From Candidatus Kuenenia stuttgartensis (lineage in GTDB: Bacteria; Planctomycetota; UBA11346): DNA of 34,332 bases. A program made the translations under genes and the position numbers. Below the pieces are notes generated by a model. That model was not told where the DNA came from, searched no databases, and saw nothing but the letters and a program-made list of their open reading frames with translations. Location: assembly GCA_945872305.1 (NCBI GenBank), contig CAMCAC010000006.1:1-34332 (forward strand). Reading direction: 5' to 3'. Shown one piece after another: positions 17,886-28,565 of the stretch. How positions within the stretch are numbered: position 1 is the first letter of the stretch; every line of letters starts with the position of its first letter.

Positions 17886-18617
17886 ATGATCCACCTCGGC
17901 GTGAACATCGACCATGTCGCCACCGTGCGCCAGGCCCGGCGCACCATCGAGCCGGACCCGGTCGCGGCGGCGGCCCTGGCGGAGCTGGGCGGCGCCGACG
18001 GCATCACCGTCCACCTGCGCGAAGACCGCCGCCACATCCAGGACCGCGATCTGCGCCTGCTCCGGGAGACCGTGCAGGGCGTGCTGAATCTGGAGCTGGC
18101 GGTGGAATCGGGGGTGGTGGACATCGCCCTGGCGACGAAGCCGCAGCAGGCCTGCATCGTCCCCGAGCGCCGGCAGGAGGTCACCACCGAAGGCGGCCTG
18201 CGGGTGTCCGCGGACGACCGCGCCCTGCGCGGCACCGTGGACCGGCTGCGCGCCGCGGGAATCCTGGTCAGCCTGTTCATCGAGCCGGATCCGGCCACGG
18301 TCGCCGCCGCCCAGGCGGTGGGCGCCGAGGCGGTGGAGCTGCACACCGGCGCCTGGGCCGAGGCGTGGCTCGCCTGCCGCGGCCGCGACGACGATGCGGC
18401 ATTGCGCCGACAGGTGGAACGCCTGGAGGCCGCCGCCCATGCCGCCGGCGAGCACGGCCTGCGCCTCCACGCGGGCCACGGCATCACCTACCGCAATGTC
18501 GGCGACCTGCTCCACCTGCCGCTGCTTCGGGAGCTGAACATCGGCCACAGCATCATCAGCCGCGCGGTGCTGGTGGGCATGGAGCGGGCGGTGCGGGACA
18601 TGAAGGACCTGATCTGA
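17886..18617 (+). CDS. pdxJ: Pyridoxine 5'-phosphate synthase
   Basis: [55 protein letters not shown]...[14 protein letters not shown]...[16 protein letters not shown]. Confidence 0.97.
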   Translation: MIHLGVNIDHVATVRQARRTIEPDPVAAAALAELGGADGITVHLREDRRHIQDRDLRLLRETVQGVLNLELAVESGVVDIALATKPQQACIVPERRQEVTTEGGLRVSADDRALRGTVDRLRAAGILVSLFIEPDPATVAAAQAVGAEAVELHTGAWAEAWLACRGRDDDAALRRQVERLEAAAHAAGEHGLRLHAGHGITYRNVGDLLHLPLLRELNIGHSIISRAVLVGMERAVRDMKDLI

Positions 18618-18838
18618 GTTTCGGGTTCCGGGTTTCGGGTTTCGGGACGGCGGCTGTGGTTGCGGGAGCGCCCTGTGACGATCTCTGACCCCCGTCTCGC
18701 CAGCGATGCCCGGTCCCGGGAACCTGCTCCTCCCGAAACCCGGAACCCGGAACCCGGAACCACAGGTCCCGAAACCCGAAACCCGGAACCCGAAACCACC
18801 GTTCCCGAAACCCGAAACCCGGAACCCGGAACCCGCGG
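18618..18838. repeat. Composite repeat: 30-nt perfect inverted copy plus three tandem 36-bp units of CCCGAAA/CCCGGAA-type motifs
   Basis: Left copy 18618-18647 gtttcgggttccgggtttcgggtttcggga is the exact reverse complement of 18767-18796; tandem units start (tcccgaaac...) at 18731, 18767 and 18803. Confidence 0.92.
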
Positions 18839-20285
18839 AACCCATGTGCCGCCCCTGGCCCTGCTGGCCGGGGGCTTGGCCCTGGGCGGCGGCGGGCTGG
18901 TCGGGGCGTGGCCGTGGTGGGCGGCCCTGGTGCCGCTGCTGGCGGTGGCGCCCTGGGTGCGGCGGGTGCCGATGCTGCTGCCGGCGGCGCTGCTCCTGGC
19001 GGGGCTGGCGGCGGGCTCGGCGCTCACCGCACCGGCGCCGCCCTGGCCGCCGGCGGGGGGATTGGTGCGCATCACCGCCACCGTGGCCGAGACCTGGAAT
19101 CCGCGGGATTTCAGCGGAGGACAACGGCTGGTGGTGGACGGGACCGCCGCCGAGATCCCAGCGGGCTGGCGGCCGCCCCGGGAGCTGTTCGTCACCGCCC
19201 CGGCCCTGCCCGGGGTGCGGCCCGGGGACCGCATCGCCGCCGCCGGGTCGATCGCCTGGACCGGCCGCCGGCCGGAACTCCAGGCGGTGGTGCTGGAGCG
19301 CATCCAGGCCCGGGAGGACGGTGCCGCGGGCTGGGCTTGGCGGGCCATGCAGGGCTTCCACGACCGCTCCGCCCTGGCCGAGGCGCTGCTCCTCGGCCGC
19401 GGCGATCCGCCGGAAACGCCGGCGTTCCGGGCCTCGGGCCTGCTGCATCTGCTGGCCGTGAGCGGTATGCACCTGGTCCTGGCGACGGTGCTCGGCCTGG
19501 CGTTGCTGCGGGCGGCGGGCACTCCCTGGGCGGTGCGGCTGGCCGCGGGGGCGTGCCTGGTGGTGGGCTACACCTGGCTCACCGGCGCGGCGCCGGCGAC
19601 CCAGCGGGCCTGTGCCATGGGGCTGGTGGTGGTGCTGTACGACGCCTTGGCCCGCCGGCCGCATCCCCTTGGAGCGGTGTCCGCGGCGGTGGTGGCGATC
19701 GCCGCCTGGGAACCGGGAACCCTGCGTTCCCTGGGCTTCCAGCTCAGTCTCGCGGCGGCGGCGGGGATCGCGAGCCTGGGGGTGGATCTGATGGCCCTGC
19801 GGCGGCGCTGGTGGCCCCTGGCGAGCCAGCCCCTCGACCGGCTACCCTGGCGCGGGCTGCTATGGCTCGGGCGCGGGGCCCTGGATTCCGCCGCGGTGGG
19901 GTTCGCGGCGACCCTGGCGGTGACGCCGCTCATCGCGTGGACCTTCGGCTCCGCCACGCCCTGGGGCGCCCTGGCCACGGTCATCGCGGCGGTGCCATGC
20001 ACCCTCGCCCTGTGGCTCGGCCTGCCGACCCTGGTCCTGGCGGGGCTGTGGCCCGGCGGCCCCTGGGCCGGGCTCTACGCCGCCACCGAGAGCTGCCTGG
20101 ATCTCCTCGTCCGCTGCGCCGAGATCGCCGCCGCCCTGCCCGGGGCCACCATCGCGAGCGGTGCGCCACCGCTGCCGGTGCTGCTCGCCTGGCCGTTGCT
20201 GTTCTGGCGCCTGCGCAGCGGCGGGGACCTGCTGCGCCGGATCGTGGCGGCGGGCGGCCTGGTCGCCGCCTGGTGGGCGGCCTGA
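18660..20285 (+). CDS. ComEC/Rec2-family competence membrane protein, lacking a C-terminal metallo-beta-lactamase domain
   Basis: RSALAEALLLGRGDPPETPAFRASGLLHLLAVSGMHLVLATVLGLALLRAAG... and multiple TMs; ORF ends shortly after the membrane region. Start uncertain: TTG 18660 includes the repeat; GTG 18846 is a plausible alternative. Confidence 0.82.
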   Translation: MRERPVTISDPRLASDARSREPAPPETRNPEPGTTGPETRNPEPETTVPETRNPEPGTRGTHVPPLALLAGGLALGGGGLVGAWPWWAALVPLLAVAPWVRRVPMLLPAALLLAGLAAGSALTAPAPPWPPAGGLVRITATVAETWNPRDFSGGQRLVVDGTAAEIPAGWRPPRELFVTAPALPGVRPGDRIAAAGSIAWTGRRPELQAVVLERIQAREDGAAGWAWRAMQGFHDRSALAEALLLGRGDPPETPAFRASGLLHLLAVSGMHLVLATVLGLALLRAAGTPWAVRLAAGACLVVGYTWLTGAAPATQRACAMGLVVVLYDALARRPHPLGAVSAAVVAIAAWEPGTLRSLGFQLSLAAAAGIASLGVDLMALRRRWWPLASQPLDRLPWRGLLWLGRGALDSAAVGFAATLAVTPLIAWTFGSATPWGALATVIAAVPCTLALWLGLPTLVLAGLWPGGPWAGLYAATESCLDLLVRCAEIAAALPGATIASGAPPLPVLLAWPLLFWRLRSGGDLLRRIVAAGGLVAAWWAA

Positions 20286-20289
20286 GGGT

Positions 20290-22688
20290 TCAGCCGGCGG
20301 GGATCCCGACCGGGATCTCGACCGTGAAGGTCGCACCGCGGCCGGGGCCGTCGCTGGCGGCACGGATGGTGCCGCCCATGGCCTGCATCTCGATCCGGCA
20401 GGAATGCAGACCGAATCCGTGGCCATCGGACCGGGTGGTGAAGCCGAAGGTGAACAGGCGGGGCAGGTCGGCGGGCGCGATGCCATGACCGGTGTCGGCG
20501 ATGGCCAGGGCGATGATCCCATCGGCCACGGATGCACTGACCCGCAGACGCCGTTCCGGCGCCATGCGCATCGCGTCGATGGCGTTTCCCAGCAGGTTGA
20601 GCAGCACCTGGAGGAGCCGATGGCGCTCGCCGGCGAACAGGAGCGGTGGCAGATCCGCCTCGACCGCGATGCCGTCGCGGTGGCAGGCGCCGGCCTTGAG
20701 GGCCAGTGCCTCGCGCACGATCTCCGCCAGGTCGAGGGGCTCCACCAGGCGCTGACCCGAGGCCCAGGCCTGCTGTGCCGCCACGATGTGGCGGATGTGC
20801 TCCACCGCGGCGGCGAGGCGGTCGAGGTCGCCGAGATCGTCGCGCCGTTCCGCCGCCAGGGCGCCGGCGATGGCGGCAAGCAGTTCCGGGAAGCGGCGGC
20901 CGGCCGGGTCCTCGGCCAGCCAGCGGGCCGCATCGGGGCGGGCGAGGGCGGCGGCGGCCTCGCCGAGCAGGGCGGTGCGGCCCGTCTCGGCGCGGCGACG
21001 CAGCTCGGCGGTGCCGATGACCACGCTGGTCAGGGCGTTGCCGACATTGTGCAGGACGCTGACCGCGATCTCCGCCATGCCGGCCCGATGGGCGGTGGTG
21101 GCGAGCTGGCGCTGGGCCGCGACCAGTTCGGCGGTGCGCTCCTCGACCTTGGCCTCCAGGTCCCGGGCGGAGCGGGCGAGGACCTCCTGCAGGGCGGCGC
21201 CGCGCCGCTCGATCTCATCCCGGGCCGCATCCTCGGCGGCAAGGCTGTGCATGAGCACCACCGCCCCGGCGCCGCCGATGAGGGGACGCGCACTGATCCG
21301 GATCCGGCCGCCGGCCGCGGTCAGGATCCCGTCCCAGGGCCGGCATTCCGCCAGGCAGGCGCCGCGGATGGCGGCGGCGGTGCCCGCGCCCGCATCGCCC
21401 AGCAGCCGCGCCAATGGCTGCCCCGATGCGGCCGGGGGCGCCCCCAGCAACGCCATGGCCGCCGGGTTGGCGCGCTCGATCCGGCCATCACCGTCCAGCG
21501 TCACCACCCCGTCGCCCAGGGCATCGAGCACGGCGCCAAGCCGTTCGAGCACCGCCTGCGCCGCCGCAGCGGCCCGGCCGAGCTCGTCGCCGCGGCCGTG
21601 GCCGGCGGCGCGGTGCTCCGGGGCACCGGCCAGGGCCCGTTCCAGGTCGCCGAGAGGGCGGGCCAGAAGACGGTGGATCGCCCACGGCAGCAGGACGAGG
21701 GTCGCCAGAAGGTACAGTCCAAGGAGGAGAAGGATGCCGACCTGGGCCCGATGGTAGCCCGCGAGCATCGCTTCCTGGTTGGCGACCACCCCCAGGCGCC
21801 AGACCGCACCGGGAGCGATGCGCACCGCCTGTTCGATCAGCACGCCGTCGGGCCGACCGGTGCGGATGCCGTCGCCGTCCCCGCGCCAACCCGGGATCGC
21901 CTCGGCGGCGCGCCGGCCGACCAGACGCGGATCGCCGCCATGGGCCAGGATGGCGCCGTCGCCGCTGACCAGCACCGCATGCCCGGAATCCGCCCCGAGC
22001 GGATGCAGGCCCGAAATGCGCTCCTGCAACCCATCCAGGGCGAGATCGGCGGTGACCACACCGAGGAAGGCCCCGGCGGGATCGCGGACCGGGAGCGAGA
22101 TCGTGGTCATCAGGACGGTACGGCCGTCGATGGCATACGGATAGGGCTCCTGCAGGAGCGCCTGGCCGGTGCGGCGGGGGATCACGAACCAGTCGCCCAG
22201 GCCCGGGGTGTCGTAGTCCCGGAGGGCCTCGACGGCGATGGTCGCACCGCTGCGGACCACATACGGGACGAAGCGGCCGCTGGCGTCGTGCCAGGGTGCG
22301 CCGGCCCACGCCGCGTCGTGGCCATCGAACGCATCGGGGGCGAAGGTGAAGGCGAGGCCGAGGATCTCGCCGCGGGATGCGAGGCTGCGCCGGAGCATGT
22401 CGACCGCCGTCCGGCGGTCCGGTGAGCCGGAGGCGATCTGCGTTTCGCAGGCGATGCGCAGGCCATCGACCAGGGACCAGATGCCGGCAAGGTCGCGTTC
22501 CAGGGCCCGGGCCTGGCCCGCGGCGATGGCCTCGGCCCGGTCCACGGCCTCGGCGGCGGACCGCTCGTGCATGCGGCCGAGGACCTGGGGCAGGACGAGC
22601 AGCGTGGTGGCCAGGAAGACGGCGACCCCGGCCACCGCCACCCGGACCGGCAACGATGCCCGGTGCCGCCCGGCACGCGGCCCGGCCT

Positions 22689-22698
<10 letters not shown>
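20290..22698 (-). CDS. Membrane sensor histidine kinase (dCache-like sensor, HAMP-like, PAS, HK)
   Basis: Two TMs flanking an extracytoplasmic region with GLGDWFVIPRRTGQALLQEPYPYAIDGRTVLMTTISLPVRDPAGAFLGVVTADLALDGL; PAS LDALGDGVVTLDGDGRIERANPAAMALLG; H-box AEIAVSVLHNVGNALTS; N/G boxes NLLGNAIDAM, DTGHGI, TRSDGHGFGLHSC. Confidence 0.9.
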
Positions 22699-24302
<1,604 letters not shown>

Positions 24303-24366
24303 GGTAGCCCCGGTGGGGCACCCAGGCAAGCCGCACATCCCGGCTGTCGAGCCGGGTGGCCGCCGG

Positions 24367-25344
24367 TCAGCTGACCAGGGCGGACACGCCCCACACCAGC
24401 AGCCCGACCAGGGCCAAGGCGATGACGATCAGGCCGAGGTTGATCGTCCACTTGATCGCAACATAGAGCGGACGGTTGGTCTGCTTCAGGGCCTTGAGCC
24501 GGTCGAGGGCCGGAACCAGGCCATGGAACAGGACGTTGGCCAGGCCACGCCGGTCCTTGCTGGTGTTCGGCACCACCGACATGCGCAGCGCCGCCTGGAC
24601 CAGACCGTTCACCATCCGTCCCGGCAGGTTCAAGGGCCGGCGGACATCGCACATCAGGAGCAGGCGGAAGTCCCCGGTGTCGTTGCGCACATGGTGGAGG
24701 AAGGTCTCGTCGAAGATCAGGATCTCGCCGTCGCGCCAGGAATACCTGGTACCATCCACATCGATCCAGCACTCGTCCCGGTTCGGGGTCGCGAGACCCA
24801 TGTGCAGACGCAGGGACGACGCCACCGGATCCAGGTGGCGGGAGAGGATGGAGTTGGCCGGCAGCAGCGAGAACATCGCGCCGTTGATCTCGGGGATGCC
24901 CTTGAGGATCTCCACCGTGCGCGGGCACAGTTCCTGGGCCGAGTGATGGGTGTAGCCGTACCACTTCAGGTAGAACTTGCTCCATCCGTACTTGGCGAAG
25001 GTGCGGAAGCCGACGTCGTAGTAGGCGATGTTCGCCTTGTCCTTGGACTGCTCGAAGAAGCCGAGGCGCTTCAGCTCCAGGGCCTCGTCGCGGATCGTCT
25101 GCCAGTGCTCGCGCAGGGGTGCGAACTCGGGGAAGTCCGCGGTCTTGAGGATCGGCGCGGTGCCGTGCGGCCTGGTGCAGGCGTAGAGCAGGCAGTTGAG
25201 CGGTGCGAAGACCGGCCAGCCCTTGCGCAGGTACTCGCTCAGCCCGGAGAAGCGCTGGGTGCCGCGGATGCGGTAGACATAGCCCATGCTCGCCAGGGCG
25301 GCGACGAGGACGACGGCGGGAGCGGCCCAGATGGCGCTGATCAT
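24367..25344 (-). CDS. Aspartyl/asparaginyl beta-hydroxylase family Fe(II)/2OG dioxygenase, LpxO-like
   Basis: TM at both ends; NSILSRHLDPVASSLRLHMGLATP (HxD), IFDETFLHHVRNDTGDFRLLLMCDV (distal His and Arg). Confidence 0.87.
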   Translation of the reverse strand: MISAIWAAPAVVLVAALASMGYVYRIRGTQRFSGLSEYLRKGWPVFAPLNCLLYACTRPHGTAPILKTADFPEFAPLREHWQTIRDEALELKRLGFFEQSKDKANIAYYDVGFRTFAKYGWSKFYLKWYGYTHHSAQELCPRTVEILKGIPEINGAMFSLLPANSILSRHLDPVASSLRLHMGLATPNRDECWIDVDGTRYSWRDGEILIFDETFLHHVRNDTGDFRLLLMCDVRRPLNLPGRMVNGLVQAALRMSVVPNTSKDRRGLANVLFHGLVPALDRLKALKQTNRPLYVAIKWTINLGLIVIALALVGLLVWGVSALVS

Positions 25345-25425
25345 GCGGTGGCGTCCTGAACGATGGAAATGGCACACTGGCCCGCCCGGGAGCGGGGCAA
25401 GGGAGGCGCCCGTCACCGACCGGGG

Positions 25426-25431
25426 TATCAT
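25426..25431 (+). promoter_or_regulatory. Candidate -10 (TATCAT) 5 nt before sdaA ATG
   Basis: ggggTATCATcccgtATGG. Confidence 0.45.
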
Positions 25432-25436
25432 CCCGT

Positions 25437-26657
25437 ATGGAATCCCTGACGGAACTCTACCGGATCGGCAACGGGCCATCGTCGTCGCACAGTCTGGGGC
25501 CCCGGGCGGCCATGACGGCGTTCTGCGCCCGCCATCCGGAGGCCGCCGCGGTCGAGGTCGTGCTCTACGGCAGCCTCGCCGCCACGGGGCGCGGCCACGG
25601 CACCGACCGGGCCCTGGAAGCCGGCGCCGACGGCCGGCCGGTCCGCATCCGCTGGCGGCCGGACGTCAGCCTGCCCGCCCATCCCAACGGCATGCGCTTC
25701 ATCGCCCGGGATGCGGCCGACGGCGAGGTCGCGGCATGGACCGCCTATTCCGTGGGCGGCGGGGCGATCCGCGGCGAGGGCGAATCCCTCGGCCCGCGCA
25801 CCAGCGTGTACGACCGGTCGACCTTCGCCGGGATCCTGGGCTGGTGCCGCGCCACCGGCCGCGGCATCCCCGACTGGGTCGAGGAGCGCGAGGGAGCCGG
25901 CATCTGGGACTTCCTCACCGGCATCCGGGCCGCCATGGACGCGGCCATCGACCGGGGCCTCGCCGCCTCGGGGGAGCTGCCCGGGGGGCTCGGGGTGCGC
26001 CGCCGGGCCGCCAGCCATCTCGCCGGCGAAGGCAAGGTGCCCCTGTGGCGGCGCACCACCCTCGCGGTCTACGCCCTGGCGGTGTCCGAGGAAAATGCCG
26101 CCGGCGGGGTCGTGGTCACCGCGCCCACCTGCGGCGGGGCCGGCGTCCTGCCGGCGGTGCTGCGCCACATCGCCGAGGAGCACCGCTGCGACGACCGGGC
26201 GGTGCTGCGCGCCCTCGCCACCGCCGGGGTGGTCGGCAACCTGGTCAAGACCAACGCCTCGATCAGCGGCGCCGCCATCGGCTGCCAGGGCGAGGTGGGC
26301 ACCGCCTGCGCCATGGCCGCGGCGGCGGCTGCGGAACTGCTCGGGGCCAGTCCGGCCCAGATCGAATGTGCGGCGGAGATCGGCATCGAGCACCACCTGG
26401 GCATGACCTGCGACCCGGTGGCGGGGCTGGTCCAGATCCCCTGCATCGAGCGCAACGCGGTCGGGGCCCTGCGCGCGGTCGATGCGGCAGCCCTGGCCAT
26501 GCTCGGCGACGGCAGCCACCGGGTCAGCTTCGACCAGGCGGTCGAGGCCATGCGGCGCACCGGTGCCGACCTGGGCGAAGGCTACCGCGAGACCAGCCGC
26601 GCCGGCCTGGCCGCCATCGTCGGGCCGCCGCCGGAACCGGGCAACGCCTGCGGGTGA
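25437..26657 (+). CDS. sdaA: L-serine ammonia-lyase, single-chain iron-sulfur type
   Basis: YRIGNGPSSSHSLGPRAA, TAPTCGGAGVLPAVL, NASISGAAIGCQGEVGTACAMAAA, IGIEHHLGMTCDPVAGLVQIPCIERNA. Confidence 0.95.
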   Translation: MESLTELYRIGNGPSSSHSLGPRAAMTAFCARHPEAAAVEVVLYGSLAATGRGHGTDRALEAGADGRPVRIRWRPDVSLPAHPNGMRFIARDAADGEVAAWTAYSVGGGAIRGEGESLGPRTSVYDRSTFAGILGWCRATGRGIPDWVEEREGAGIWDFLTGIRAAMDAAIDRGLAASGELPGGLGVRRRAASHLAGEGKVPLWRRTTLAVYALAVSEENAAGGVVVTAPTCGGAGVLPAVLRHIAEEHRCDDRAVLRALATAGVVGNLVKTNASISGAAIGCQGEVGTACAMAAAAAAELLGASPAQIECAAEIGIEHHLGMTCDPVAGLVQIPCIERNAVGALRAVDAAALAMLGDGSHRVSFDQAVEAMRRTGADLGEGYRETSRAGLAAIVGPPPEPGNACG

Positions 26658-26675
26658 ACGGTTGGGCCCATCGGA

Positions 26676-26744
26676 GGGACCTCCGAGCAGGACTCGGCAT
26701 CATTGTCCGCGCTGCGGCTCTGCCGAGCGGTGCTCGGCGGTCCC
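26676..26744. repeat. Two further REP-like copies in inverted orientation
   Basis: 26676-26698 gggacctccgagcaggactcggc (19/23 to the 3711 element) and 26722-26744 gccgagcggtgctcggcggtccc (reverse complement of the 3711 element with 1 mismatch; flank gcggctct also matches 3734-3741). Confidence 0.82.
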
Positions 26745-26749
26745 GGTCC

Positions 26750-27085
26750 TCAGATGCGCCGGCGGCGCGGCGGCGGGGCCGGAGCCGCGGGCTGCGCCGG
26801 CGCGGGCATCCGCGCCTGGCCATCGGCCACGCCATCCGCCCGGTCGATCTCGGCGACGATGGCGGCGAAGCGGGCGGGATCGAAGCCCGGCTGGGCCCGC
26901 TGGTACACATAGAGCGCGCGCACGAGCAAGGCCAGCTCGCCCATCTCCTGCTCCAGGCGCGCCAGCCGGTTGGCACGGCGGACGGCGAGCTGGGCGTCGT
27001 GCCCCACGCGCCGCTGCAGCCGGTCAACCAGGGCAGCGACCCGTTCCTGCGATTCGCGCTCAACCATGCCGTCGTCGCCGCTCAT
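26750..27085 (-). CDS. Small hypothetical protein, helical/coiled-coil with proline-rich, Arg-terminal tail
   Basis: MSGDDGMVERESQERVAALVDRLQRRVGHDAQLAVRRANRLARLEQEMGELALLVRALYVYQRAQPGFDPARFAAIVAEIDRADG...PAPPPRRRRI; start overlaps the stop of the upstream DegT gene. Confidence 0.6.
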   Translation of the reverse strand: MSGDDGMVERESQERVAALVDRLQRRVGHDAQLAVRRANRLARLEQEMGELALLVRALYVYQRAQPGFDPARFAAIVAEIDRADGVADGQARMPAPAQPAAPAPPPRRRRI

Positions 27086-28302
27086 GCCTGCGCCGCCCGG
27101 ACCAGCGCCTCCGCCAGCCGGCCCATGCTCGCGGGGTCCTCGACCGTCCAGTTGAAGCCCATGGTGAACTCCCGCTCCGCGCGCCACTCGGCGTGCGGGC
27201 ACGAGGTCTGTCGATAGTCCACGCCGGCGCGGCGGAGCTGCTCGTGCCAGAGCACCCGCGGCCCGTCGTAGCCGTGGGGATTCAGGCGCTTCAGACGGTG
27301 GATCGGCACCGGGATGTAGCGGAAGGTGCCGACCCCGAGGCGCTCCAGCCGCGCCCGGTAGGTGTCGAGATCGCAGCCGATCCGCTCCGGGTGGAAGATG
27401 AACGAGAGCAGGTGCCAGCAGCACTCGGCCCCGGCGGGCTCCGGGGGCATGGTCACGCCGGCGAAGTCCCCGAGGGCGGCGCGCAGGTGCGCTGCGTTGG
27501 CGCGGCGGGCGGCATTCTCGCCGTCAAGGTAGGGCAGCGCCGCCTTGATCAGCTCGGCGCCGATGGCGCAGGGGCGCCAGCCGAGCTGGAGGGCATCGAG
27601 CAGGCCGGCGTCCGCCAGGGCGGCGGCCCGGTCCGGGCGCAACCCGCGCGGGTGCTTGCCGTACAGGTAGGCACGCTCCGCCGCCGCCGGGTCGTGGAAC
27701 ACCGCGTAGCCGCCCTCGGTGCCGGCGAGCAGCTTGTACCCCATGCACGAGAACGCGGCGCCATGGCCGAAGGCGCCGACCCGGACCCCGTTCCAGCGGG
27801 CGCCGTGCGATTGGCTGCCGTCCTCGAAGAGGAGGATGCCGTGGCGGTCAGCGATGGCCCGCAGGCGGGTGCCGTCGAACGGGGTGCCGAACAGGTGCAC
27901 GCCCATGATCGCCCGGGTGCGCGGGGTGATCGCCGCCTCGACCGCGGCGGGATCGATGACCCCGGTCAGGGGCTCGATGTCCGCGAACACCGGGATCGCG
28001 CCGATGGCCAGGATCGCCGACACCGTGGCGCCCCAGGTGTAGGGCGTGACCACCACCTCGTCGCCGGGGCCGAGTTCGTGGCCGAGCATGAGCGCTTCCA
28101 GGGCCGCCGTGCCGGACGACAGGTACCACACCTCGGGCGTGGTACCGCGGATGCCGGGGCCGTGCCACGCCGCCAGGGCCGCCTCGGTGTCCGGGGCTCC
28201 CTCCAGCCGCGTCCACTCCTGGTCCTGCAGGCGCTTCAGGGCGGCGGCGATCACATCCGGCCGGCGGACCGGGAACACGGGGGCGGCGAGGGGCTCGGGC
28301 AT
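27082..28302 (-). CDS. DegT/DnrJ/EryC1/StrS-family PLP-dependent aminotransferase
   Basis: YLSSGTAALEALMLGHELGPGDEVVVTPYTWGATVSAILAIGAIPVFADIEPLTGVIDP, LLFEDGSQSHGA, FSCMGYKLLAGTEGG (PLP Lys), KHPRGLRPD. Confidence 0.92.
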   Translation of the reverse strand: MPEPLAAPVFPVRRPDVIAAALKRLQDQEWTRLEGAPDTEAALAAWHGPGIRGTTPEVWYLSSGTAALEALMLGHELGPGDEVVVTPYTWGATVSAILAIGAIPVFADIEPLTGVIDPAAVEAAITPRTRAIMGVHLFGTPFDGTRLRAIADRHGILLFEDGSQSHGARWNGVRVGAFGHGAAFSCMGYKLLAGTEGGYAVFHDPAAAERAYLYGKHPRGLRPDRAAALADAGLLDALQLGWRPCAIGAELIKAALPYLDGENAARRANAAHLRAALGDFAGVTMPPEPAGAECCWHLLSFIFHPERIGCDLDTYRARLERLGVGTFRYIPVPIHRLKRLNPHGYDGPRVLWHEQLRRAGVDYRQTSCPHAEWRAEREFTMGFNWTVEDPASMGRLAEALVRAAQA

Positions 28303-28565
28303 GGCGGCAAGGATGGGGAGCCTGCGCGCAGCGCCATCCCGTGCAGACGAGGCGCCATGCCGTGGATGAGCCGGGGCGGACGTCCCCGCAACCGACCAGC
28401 CGCCGTGGCCGACGCCGCACTGTCCAGGAATACAGACCGGCGACCGGGGCCGATCCCGGCAACCATTCGTCGGACGATGGTCATTCCATGGAATTTGCCA
28501 ATCCCTGCGTTGTTTTCTGTCTCGCCTGGTGGCCATACGCCGATCCCGGCGACACTGGAAGCGCC

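Noticed and set aside
18731-18838. Possible CRISPR array because of the 36-bp repeat period
   Set aside because: Units are contiguous with no unique spacers and are internally built from CCCGAAA/CCCGGAA; no cas genes nearby.
20161-22425. 754-aa plus-strand ORF opposite the sensor kinase
   Set aside because: Shadow ORF with no domain motifs; the minus strand is a clear histidine kinase.
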